Source of the DNA: Azonexus hydrophilus DSM 23864
Lineage (GTDB): Bacteria > Pseudomonadota > Gammaproteobacteria > Burkholderiales > Rhodocyclaceae
NCBI RefSeq assembly: GCF_000429605.1
Contig: NZ_AUCE01000017.1
Location: forward strand, 123,918 to 187,917
Direction of reading: 5' to 3'
Length of the DNA: 64,000 nt
Position numbers and translations under genes: made by a program. The notes under the pieces were generated by a model. The model did not search any database. It worked only from the letters and a program-made list of their open reading frames with translations, and had not been told where the DNA came from. The stretch's first letter is position 1, and each line of letters opens with the position of its first letter. Of the stretch, positions 1 to 6,632 are shown piece by piece.

Positions 1-814
1 CCTGCCCGCCCTGGGTTGGCGTCAACGCAACACGACGCTGGTCGAGGGCGGTAATCACCGGCAAGCTCAACTGACGCGCCGGCACCGAGACCGGACGCTC
101 GATGAAGTAGCCCTGCCCGCAGGCGATCCCCATGTCGCGGATGCAATTGAAATCTTCCTGGCGCTCGATGCCCTCGGCCACCAGCGAGGCATTGCAGATC
201 CCCGCCAGGTCCTGCATGGCCCGGACAAAATGGTATTTGATCCGGTCGTCGGCAATGCCGTGAACGAAGTGCTTGTCGATCTTGACGAACTCGGGCCGTA
301 AATCGGACCACATGCGCAGGTTGGCAAAACCCTCGCCGAGATCGTCGATGGCAATCTGGAAACCGCGCCCGCGGTAATGCAGCAAGGCCTCCTGGATGCC
401 TGGCAGATCGGTGATCTGCTGGTTCTCGGTCAATTCCAGCACGATGCGGTTGGCGGGCAAACCGAGTTCGCGCAGCAAGGCCTGCGTTTCCCCATTCATC
501 AGTTGCGGCGCCAGCAGGCAACCTGGCGTGACATTGAGGAACAGCCGCCCCCCTAGCGACTGAGCGACAAACGCCCGCATGCTGGTTTCGCGGCAGGCAT
601 GTTCCAGTGCCAGCGAGCAGCCGGCGCGCCGCGCCGCTGCAAACATTTTTTCGGGGCGATGCAGGACGCTGCCTTCTGGACCACGGATCAGCGCCTCGTA
701 GCCGTAAATCGCGCGCGCCCGGAAATCGACAATGGGCTGGAATACCGGCACGAGCAGCCCCTCGGCGAGGATGGTGCGCAACTCGGAAACTTCCTGGTCG
801 ATAACGGAAAGCAT
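1..814 (-). CDS. EAL-domain c-di-GMP phosphodiesterase, 3' end outside window
   Basis: Translating the minus strand from ATG at 814 gives an open frame that runs off the left edge of the window, so the C-terminus is missing. Conserved EAL-family motifs appear in order: YEALIRG, then LFLNV, LELTEN, AIDDLGEGF, KIDKHF and AEGIE. These include the acidic metal ligands and the general-base region of active EAL phosphodiesterases, which hydrolyse cyclic-di-GMP to pGpG. No PAS, GGDEF or membrane segment precedes the domain, so this looks like a cytoplasmic stand-alone EAL protein. An alternative ATG at 830 is in a different frame. Activity is inferred from motifs only. Confidence 0.85.
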   Translation of the reverse strand, partial: MLSVIDQEVSELRTILAEGLLVPVFQPIVDFRARAIYGYEALIRGPEGSVLHRPEKMFAAARRAGCSLALEHACRETSMRAFVAQSLGGRLFLNVTPGCLLAPQLMNGETQALLRELGLPANRIVLELTENQQITDLPGIQEALLHYRGRGFQIAIDDLGEGFANLRMWSDLRPEFVKIDKHFVHGIADDRIKYHFVRAMQDLAGICNASLVAEGIERQEDFNCIRDMGIACGQGYFIERPVSVPARQLSLPVITALDQRRVALTPTQGGQ

Positions 815-968
815 GGCGATGACAGCTCATGGAATACGGGATCGTCAAGTGTATGGCTCGTATATTTCAGCCCGGTTAAACCCATACAGCATGCAAGGAT
901 GCTGTGTCACGGCGATGTAACCATCGCCCGGCATGCTTTTCCCACCCGTAACCCGATGATCAAACGAC

Positions 969-1136
969 ATGCCCAAGCCGAACGACATTGCAAGTTTCCC
1001 GGAACTGTTCGACGACATGGAGGAATTCCTCGATGAACAGATCAATCGACTGAAACGCGCTGGCCTGCTGACTGCCTCGGTCGCCCTGCCGGCGGCCCTG
1101 GTGCTGTTTTACCTGGCCCAGAAAATGACTGGATGA
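969..1136 (+). CDS. small single-pass membrane protein (55 aa), hypothetical
   Basis: A 55-codon frame starts at ATG 969 and ends with TGA at 1134-1136. The first half is acidic (FPELFDDMEEFLDEQ), followed by INRLKRAG and a hydrophobic stretch of about 20 residues (LLTASVALPAALVLFYLAQ). The layout fits a single-pass inner-membrane miniprotein with the acidic segment in the cytoplasm. It sits about 100 bp before another small membrane ORF of similar size. I do not recognise a family, and short ORFs can occur by chance. Confidence 0.45.
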   Translation: MPKPNDIASFPELFDDMEEFLDEQINRLKRAGLLTASVALPAALVLFYLAQKMTG

Positions 1137-1236
1137 TCGGCACGCCGACACCGGACGACAAACACAAATGTCATCCAGCGCGAATCCAATCGGTATATCA
1201 TGCCCTTGAATTGCGACGCATCCAAGGGAGCCACCA

Positions 1237-1386
1237 ATGACAACAACAAGCTACAACGAGCAAGCCGATAACATCGGCGCCAATCTGGACAAAACACTGC
1301 GCCTCGCCTGGTTCTGGGTGAATGGCGCCATTCTTCCAGGAACCGGGGCTGTGCTTTACATCCTCGGACTGCAGATCAGTCCCTGA
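1237..1386 (+). CDS. small membrane protein (49 aa), hypothetical
   Basis: A 49-codon frame begins at ATG 1237 with a good ribosome-binding site (AAGGGAG at about 1224-1230). The N-terminus is polar (MTTTSYNEQADNIGANLDK), followed by a tryptophan-containing hydrophobic segment (LAWFWVNGAILPGTGAVLYILGL), consistent with one membrane span. The stop lies directly before the hairpin at 1388-1413. The Shine-Dalgarno and the amphipathic layout make it more credible than most ORFs of this length. No family recognised. Confidence 0.5.
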   Translation: MTTTSYNEQADNIGANLDKTLRLAWFWVNGAILPGTGAVLYILGLQISP

Positions 1387-1387
1387 A

Positions 1388-1413
1388 AAAAACAAACCCC
1401 GCCGTAGCGGGGT
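1388..1413 (-). terminator. Rho-independent terminator of yggX
   Basis: On the minus strand the sequence is a GC-rich hairpin (ACCCCGC, short loop, GCGGGGT) followed by a T-rich run opposite the A tract at about 1386-1394. It lies 20-45 bp after the yggX stop. It may also act weakly on transcripts from the left. Confidence 0.7.
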
Positions 1414-1434
1414 CGGGTTGCACCAATTTCCGGA

Positions 1435-1707
1435 TCAGGGCTTGGGCGGAACATAGCCCTGGATCTGGTCTGCGCCGTCACCGAAGAAATGCTTTTCGAT
1501 CTGCTCGGCCAGATATTTACGGTGCCGGGCATCGACGAGATTCAGGCGATTCTCGTTGATGATCATCGTCTGCAGTTTGATCCACTGCTGCCAGGCTTCC
1601 TTCGAGACGTTCTCGAAAATACGCTTGCCCAGCTCGCCCGGATAGGGCGGCAGGTCCAGCCCTTCAGCCTCGCAGCCGAGCTTGATGCAATTGACCATTC
1701 TTGCCAT
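1435..1707 (-). CDS. yggX: Fe(2+)-trafficking / oxidative-damage protection protein YggX
   Basis: The 90-residue product begins [18 protein letters not shown], the invariant start of the YggX family with its conserved cysteine, and continues with [20 protein letters not shown] and NENRLNL. YggX is a small cytoplasmic protein that protects labile Fe-S clusters and is proposed to move ferrous iron. The frame extends further upstream, but the start at 1707 has a strong GGAG ribosome-binding site and matches the family length. In related bacteria yggX commonly follows argA; here the integrated element separates them. Confidence 0.95.
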   Translation of the reverse strand: MARMVNCIKLGCEAEGLDLPPYPGELGKRIFENVSKEAWQQWIKLQTMIINENRLNLVDARHRKYLAEQIEKHFFGDGADQIQGYVPPKP

Positions 1708-1736
1708 GTTGTTCTCCTTGGGAATGAATGCGGGGA

Positions 1737-1765
1737 TTATAGAGTTTTGAACAGACCCTTCAAAC
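1737..1765 (-). promoter_or_regulatory. candidate sigma-70 promoter of yggX
   Basis: On the minus strand a TTGAAG -35 box is followed by 16 bp and a perfect TATAAT -10 box, about 30 bp before the yggX start. It would let yggX be expressed independently now that it is cut off from argA. Prediction from sequence only. Confidence 0.55.
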
Positions 1766-1785
1766 CACCGCCAAAGCCTTACAAA

Positions 1786-1799
1786 CAAAGGGTTTTCAA
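1786..1799. repeat. left attachment-site copy
   Basis: CAAAGGGTTTT followed by one variable base and AA matches 17317-17330. Read on the minus strand, sequence beyond this core would complete argA as ...FKTLCL-stop, so this is probably the displaced original 3' end of argA. Confidence 0.5.
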
Positions 1800-1906
1800 G
1801 ATTTAAGAATTTCGTAGCTACTCACGTGGCTACACGGGAAACACCTGCTGTGGGTATTTTGACCCAAAACAACGGCGCCCGCCCCAAAATCCAAGCGGCC
1901 AAGTCG

Positions 1907-2392
1907 CTATTGTGTTCCCCTTCTGAATACAGGCTCCTGAATTCGTCCTGCTCTGGCCTCGATCCCTACATTGCAAAGCGCTTCAGAAATCTCCCGATCA
2001 ATGTCGAAAGAAACCATGGTGTTTTCGAGTAGATGGCGAAACTGCCTGATCCGGCTTGCAGATGGCGGGCGGGGCTGCCACGGATCAGACCCGATAAAAC
2101 GGGCGGTAGCATGGCTGTCGAGAATCATGTCCTCAACACCCGCATCCGATAGCGACCAGAACCGCTGAACAACATAGCAGCGAATGAGCATTCCCAGGCT
2201 CACGCCTGGCCGCCCCGTCCCCCGTTTGTCGCTAGCGAAGTGGGGGCGAACGATGCCCTCAAGCCGATCAAAAGGGATTGTGCTTGAGAGAAACTCAAGC
2301 ACCTCGGCGCGCTTTGGTTGCTTGGCTTTCGGCCAGCGCACTCCGCAGAACAGACTTGAACCCGCAGAAAGTGCTTGTTTCCCATGTTTCAT
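1907..2392 (-). pseudogene. truncated IS5-family transposase (N-terminal part)
   Basis: The 161-residue frame contains the N-terminal helical region of IS5-type transposases: GRPGVSLGMLIRCYVVQRFWSLSD, the acidic segment after it (VEDMILDS) and SRIRQFRHLLE. A full IS5 transposase is about 320-340 residues. This copy stops before the first catalytic aspartate region, so the DDE domain is absent and it cannot be active alone. It lies at the left edge of the integrated element, about 110 bp from the attachment repeat. No terminal inverted repeats could be assigned with confidence. Confidence 0.75.
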
Positions 2393-2448
2393 AAAGATTG
2401 CCTCGCTTGTTGCATATATACAATATCGATAGCCTAGAGCTATGTTGC

Positions 2449-2489
2449 GACTCTACGCACCCGCATGCTTGAACCACAGAGAGGGACCC
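2449..2489. repeat. 40-bp direct repeat, copy 1
   Basis: Thirty identical bases starting GACTCTACGCACCCGCATGC are followed by a nearly identical GGGACCC/AGGACCC end. The second copy is at 2571-2610, a period of 122 bp. It lies upstream of the transposase fragment. Confidence 0.8.
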
Positions 2490-2751
2490 AAAGCAGCGCC
2501 GCCATCAGGATTGCAACCCTCAACCAAACCGGAACCCCCTATGCAAACGTCAAAAACAGTCCAGAAACGGGACTCTACGCACCCGCATGCTTGAACCACA
2601 GGAAGGACCCATAAGCACCACCATGGACAGCCCGGCCTTGATTGTCACTGTCGTTTGACGAGCACCAACCACCAGCCAGGCCAGCGCAAAGCGTACCCCT
2701 CCGCGCCCCCTTAGCGCGCGATGCAATACAAGCTCCGCTTTCCCACCCCCA
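2490..2751. other. non-coding stretch between transposase fragment and inverted iteron block
   Basis: Apart from the second 40-bp repeat (2571-2610), no supported gene is visible. Several short frames exist on both strands but lack ribosome-binding sites and family resemblance. Confidence 0.5.
2571..2610. repeat. 40-bp direct repeat, copy 2
   Basis: Second copy of the repeat at 2449-2489, identical over the first 30 bases. The two copies flank about 80 bp of unrelated sequence. Confidence 0.8.
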
Positions 2752-2903
2752 TGATTTTTCACTGGGACAAGTGGGACAACTGGGACAAATCGCCGAAAGC
2801 CTTGCCAATAGGGCGCCTAGTATTTTCATTCTGCATATTTTCAGTGGGACAGCACTGGGACACGGTGGGACAAATCAGTTTCAGAACGTATCAGGACAGA
2901 AAA
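2752..2903 (+). repeat. 152-bp iteron-bearing block, left copy (inverted relative to right)
   Basis: This block matches the reverse complement of 15231-15382 at roughly nine positions in ten with no gaps. It contains six 9-bp units of the form (C/G)TGGGACA(N): three in direct tandem at about 2761-2788 and three closely spaced at about 2844-2873. The two clusters flank about 55 bp of AT-richer sequence that includes ATTTTCATTCTGCATATTTT. Such iterons usually bind a replication initiator or partition protein; that role here is inference. Confidence 0.85.
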
Positions 2904-2952
2904 CCGGGCGTGAATGAACAACGTCGGGCATGTCCTGAAGCGTGTTCTGTGT

Positions 2953-3300
2953 TCATAGCTTTGGGGCACCAGGAAGCCCCGGCCACCTGTCCCACCCGCT
3001 ACGCTGGTCTGGATCATCAGGCAGCGGCCGGAAGCCTTCACAGCGGCGCAACAGCACGGGGTCAGGCTGATAGCTGCTGCTGGCGACTATCTCACCCTTA
3101 GCCGCTGCCAAACACCGCCCGTTCGGTGCACGCCTGCCACACTCCAGGCAGCGCCGCCGGTTGTCACCGTCTTGCGCCCGCTGCTGAATGTCGTCGGCCA
3201 AGCAGTCCGTTGCCTGGCGTTGAGGCCCTGGCGCCACGTCCTGCCCAGGTGCTGACTCGCCACCGTGCAGCATGCTGTCCCAGTCAATCGCCGTCATCAT
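2953..3300 (-). CDS. small zinc-ribbon-like protein downstream of primase, unknown function
   Basis: The product of about 115 residues starts MMTAIDWDSMLHGG and overlaps the last codons of the primase gene, indicating translational coupling. Its centre holds a cysteine cluster (RRRCLECG then GRCLAA) resembling a zinc-binding ribbon. The C-terminus has SYQPDPVLLRRCEGFRPLPDDPD and a tryptophan-rich end (GWDRWPGLPG). I recall similar Cys-rich small proteins with an RRCEGY/F-PxPDDPDxR tail after Toprim/DUF927 primases in other integrative elements, but no function is known to me. It is the last gene of the leftward operon, ending about 50 bp from the iteron block. Confidence 0.65.
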   Translation of the reverse strand: MMTAIDWDSMLHGGESAPGQDVAPGPQRQATDCLADDIQQRAQDGDNRRRCLECGRRAPNGRCLAAAKGEIVASSSYQPDPVLLRRCEGFRPLPDDPDQRSGWDRWPGLPGAPKL

Positions 3301-6076
3301 CAAACAAGGCCGGCAGGACATGGACCACACGGGCGCGACCTTCAGTTGGTAACGCTTCCTTGACCAGCCATTCCCGGCCGGCCTCGCTGCCCTTGCGGCA
3401 ATACCCCTTGGCAACCATCAGGCGACCGATAGCGCCATGGTCAAAGCCTTTGCAGATCACCCCGCGCCAAGCCTCATTGAAGATAAAGAATTCCTGAGCG
3501 TCGTTACCGTCCGCGTCGATGCAGGCGCGCCGGTAGCCTGCCCGGTCGGGTTTGCCGGGGGCGTGCTTGTCGGTGTCGTTCGCCGGCCGGTCCCAGTCGG
3601 TAAAGGCGCTCTCACCCTTGCGGCGCAGGAACTCCCTGACCTGTTGCAGCATTACCCGCTCTTCCTGATTACCCTGGCCGCCGCGCCGTCCAAGCCAGGC
3701 GCGAAAGCACGTCACCGCCGCCCGCATCGCTTCGCCCGGTTCCCAGGCCGTTACGCCCCACTTCGTTGCCAGTTCTCCGGCCGCACCGACCAGCGCGAAG
3801 CGGGCGGCCACCCGGCGCGCCTGCCCATGTGCAGCAGCATCCAGACAGGCCGCTTCAAACTTCCGCTGCGCCTCCCTTGCCAACTCGGAAATGCTGGCCT
3901 GGTTGCTGACCAGTTCGGACACGAAGGCATGAAAGGCGGTCCCGTAGTGCTTGCGTACCGCCCTGTCCAGCGCCTTGGCGAAGTCAGCGCCGTTGGCGTA
4001 GCCGTGCAGGTCCTCGAACACACCCAAGCCCGCCCCCGCGTCCGCCGGTATCTCGGCAAGCCGCAGTTCCTGCCCGGCTCTCGGGGTCTTGCCGACCTCG
4101 CCCATATGCTCAGCCAGGCCGATTTCCCCGGCCGACAGGAACAACAGCCGCCAGCTTGCCCGGTCACGGGCGCCGCCGGTTCGTGCCGCACGTGCCTTGC
4201 CGCTGCCGTTGGCGAGCATATAGGCGACCTCGCCGGCTGCCTTGGGGTCCATCTGCGCCAGTTCATCCAGCAGCAGGGGCGCGTCACAGTGCTGCATGGC
4301 CAGGGCTTCAAGCCCGTTGTCAGTCGCCCGCCATCGCTGCATGAAGTCCTGCCCGCCGCACACCGAAGCGGCCACCCGTAGCGCCGTTGTCTTGCCGTCG
4401 CTGGAATTCGACCGGAAGTGAAAGCCGCCGCTCTCGTTGCCCGTCAGATACAGCAGCGGCGCCGCGAAGGCCACCGACACGGCAAACAACAACCGGGTAT
4501 TGCCACTGCACAGGCTGGAAACCTCTTCCCGCCAATATTTCAGGCTGTCCCGCATGGCGAAGGTGGTAGCGCCGCCCTCCGCCTCGAACAGCCAGGCGCC
4601 GGCATTCGGCCCGATAGCGCCATCAGGCAGGACGAATGCCGCGCCCTCGGGTCCAGCATCGTGCCAGCCGGTGCGGTTCGTCACGCGGGCGCGATCCTTG
4701 GGGGTTGCTGTCTGCAAGTATTCGATCAAGGCCGGTTTGGCGCGCGGCGCGATCCGCAAACCGGCATCCAGCAGCAGCCCGGCCACCTCGGCACCATCGC
4801 CACGAAATAGCGCCGCCGGGACAATCACCCGATGCAGCACTTTGTCCGGGTCGAAGAACTCGCACAGCAGGCCCCATCCCGCGTTTTTCGGGTCCCGCAC
4901 CATCGCAGCCACGTCCAGCCGGCTGCACACCCAGCGCGGCGCGCGGTCGGGTTCATGCAACCACACGCCACGCGCGTCCAGCTCGAAGCGGCGCGCCGCT
5001 GCCGGCTCGTTCTGCTTCTTCTGCTCGGCCCGCTCGCCGGCCGGCGCTGCAACCTCGGCCAGTGCCGAAGCATCGGCCAGGACAAGCGCCATGTGGCCGG
5101 CCGTCCAGCCGCGTGCCGCCAGGTCGGCAGCGTCGTCACCATCGCCCAAGGGTTCAGCCCCCACCAAGGCCGGCGCGCCGCCTTCCTCGCTGGCTTGCCG
5201 TGCGAATGCGCTCAGGTTGAAGCGCTTGACGCTGGCTGCACCGGCCTTGCCCAGCGCGGCGACCACATCGGCAGCGGCTTTGCTGCCGGCGGTGTCGTTG
5301 TCCGGCCACACCCAGCAATCACGGCCGGCCAGCGGCGACCAGTCCGCCTTGCTGACAGCTTGCGCCCCGCCCTGCCAGCAGATCACAGGATGTTCAGGCA
5401 ACAGCAACAGCGCTGCGTCCCGTGCCTTCTCGCCCTCGACAATCACCAAGGCCCCCGGCTTCGCCGCCAGGTCAGGCAAGCCCAGCAGCGGGCGCGGTGC
5501 CGGCGGTGCCTTGAACTGCCATTGCAGCCGGCCGTCCGGGAGTCGCCACAGGGTCAGCGGGCTGAACTGTTTGCGCTCGCCCTTGGGTTCATACCGATCA
5601 TGGAAGAAGCACAGCCGGCCGGCGGCATCGGTATAAGTCCAGCGGCCAGCCGGCCGACCGTGCCGCGAATGGGCAGCCGGCGGGGTGGGCGCGTCGTCGG
5701 GAACAGGCATCAGGCAACGCGCTTGCGGGGTAGTACAAACGTCTGCACCCGCCGCCCGTTTTCCTTGCACAGATTCGGCGCGGTTGATCCCATATTCAAC
5801 CCCCAGGCGTTCCGCTGCCTCAAACTGGCGGCACCCCAGGACATACGCGGCCAGTGCGACTAGATCACCGCCCTTGTCATCAGTAGCAAAGTCCGACCAC
5901 GCGCCGCTGTCTCGATTGATGGTGAATGAACCGGGCTTCGTGTCCTTGCGCCGGGGATTCAAAGGCAGATACTCCCGGCCCTGATTCTTGCCGCCAGACA
6001 GACCAAGAAAGGACATGGCCCCATCAAAATCCGCCAGCGCTGCCGCTGCGACACGCTGAATGAAGTTATCAGTCAT
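3284..6076 (-). CDS. Toprim and DUF927-domain primase/helicase
   Basis: The start MTDNFIQRV at 6076 overlaps the upstream gene by a few bases; the frame continues 33 codons further but that would bury the upstream gene's end. Of about 930 residues, the N-terminal 1-100 resembles phage/plasmid primase heads (PGSFTINRDSGAWSDF, then KGGDLVALAAYVLG). A Toprim domain follows at about 207-275 (VIVEGEK, WPDNDTAG). The C-terminal half is a DUF927 helicase-like ATPase with a Walker A-like SSDGKTTAL and Walker B APLLLDEL. This architecture is typical of replication proteins of P4-like satellites and integrative elements, where it primes and unwinds at an iteron origin. It probably replicates the element from an iteron block. 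Confidence 0.88.
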   Translation of the reverse strand: MTDNFIQRVAAAALADFDGAMSFLGLSGGKNQGREYLPLNPRRKDTKPGSFTINRDSGAWSDFATDDKGGDLVALAAYVLGCRQFEAAERLGVEYGINRAESVQGKRAAGADVCTTPQARCLMPVPDDAPTPPAAHSRHGRPAGRWTYTDAAGRLCFFHDRYEPKGERKQFSPLTLWRLPDGRLQWQFKAPPAPRPLLGLPDLAAKPGALVIVEGEKARDAALLLLPEHPVICWQGGAQAVSKADWSPLAGRDCWVWPDNDTAGSKAAADVVAALGKAGAASVKRFNLSAFARQASEEGGAPALVGAEPLGDGDDAADLAARGWTAGHMALVLADASALAEVAAPAGERAEQKKQNEPAAARRFELDARGVWLHEPDRAPRWVCSRLDVAAMVRDPKNAGWGLLCEFFDPDKVLHRVIVPAALFRGDGAEVAGLLLDAGLRIAPRAKPALIEYLQTATPKDRARVTNRTGWHDAGPEGAAFVLPDGAIGPNAGAWLFEAEGGATTFAMRDSLKYWREEVSSLCSGNTRLLFAVSVAFAAPLLYLTGNESGGFHFRSNSSDGKTTALRVAASVCGGQDFMQRWRATDNGLEALAMQHCDAPLLLDELAQMDPKAAGEVAYMLANGSGKARAARTGGARDRASWRLLFLSAGEIGLAEHMGEVGKTPRAGQELRLAEIPADAGAGLGVFEDLHGYANGADFAKALDRAVRKHYGTAFHAFVSELVSNQASISELAREAQRKFEAACLDAAAHGQARRVAARFALVGAAGELATKWGVTAWEPGEAMRAAVTCFRAWLGRRGGQGNQEERVMLQQVREFLRRKGESAFTDWDRPANDTDKHAPGKPDRAGYRRACIDADGNDAQEFFIFNEAWRGVICKGFDHGAIGRLMVAKGYCRKGSEAGREWLVKEALPTEGRARVVHVLPALFDDDGD

Positions 6077-6626
6077 CAGCGCCCCCGATACCCGGCGCAG
6101 CCGTCCACAATTCGCTATCCAGCAGGCCGGCGAAGATCCCGTCATCGTCGCCAAAGTAGTAGTCACCCCCCGCATGCTGTCCTTCTGGCTCCCGCAGGAA
6201 TGCCCGCGTGGCCTGCTCGGTCAGATCATGGTTGTCCAGCGCATCGAGGCGCCCAATTAGCACCGGCAAACGCGCCGGGTACAGCAGCGCAATGCTAAGC
6301 AGCCTCTCCAGGTAACAAAGGAACTCTCTCTTGATGTCATCGTGCTGCATGGCAGCCAGATAGGAGTGCAGATCATCGTCTCCGCCCAGGCGAACCCTGT
6401 AGCCAGGCACAGGCCGTTTCAGTTTCATGAACGACACAGCCAAGGCCCAGCCCAGTCCCGCCGGCGAACAGCGACCTTCTTCATGGTCTTCATGCGCAGG
6501 TACGCACATGGATGGGTATGGCAACTGCCCTAAGTGAAAACGGCCTTCCTGCCCGATTGCATGCAGCAGTGCTGTAGGGCCATAGGTATTGGCCAGCCAT
6601 TGGCGAGGTGAATTTTTCATGTTCAA
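6069..6626 (-). CDS. hypothetical protein between tape-measure and primase genes
   Basis: A 185-residue protein is encoded directly after the tape-measure gene (6 bp gap) and overlaps the primase start, so it belongs to the same leftward operon. It is soluble-looking: no signal peptide or clear membrane span. The middle is leucine-rich (FLCYLERLLSIALLYPARLPVLIGRLDAL) and the C-terminus is acidic and aromatic (GDYYFGDDDGIFAGLLDSELW). No recognised family. Its position suggests a role in replication or in whatever the tape-measure protein does. Confidence 0.65.
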   Translation of the reverse strand: MNMKNSPRQWLANTYGPTALLHAIGQEGRFHLGQLPYPSMCVPAHEDHEEGRCSPAGLGWALAVSFMKLKRPVPGYRVRLGGDDDLHSYLAAMQHDDIKREFLCYLERLLSIALLYPARLPVLIGRLDALDNHDLTEQATRAFLREPEGQHAGGDYYFGDDDGIFAGLLDSELWTAAPGIGGADD

Positions 6627-6632
6627 CCTCGC

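Noticed and set aside
1742..1770. Second degenerate copy of the argA 3' end before yggX (GTTTTGAACAG...CCACCGCC)
   Set aside because: It resembles argA 17324-17352, but the segment makes a good yggX promoter and the match is interrupted; kept only as the promoter.
2752..2903. CRISPR array, because of regularly repeated TGGGACA units
   Set aside because: Units are 9 bp and nearly adjacent, with no spacers of 30-40 bp and no cas genes; iterons are a better explanation.
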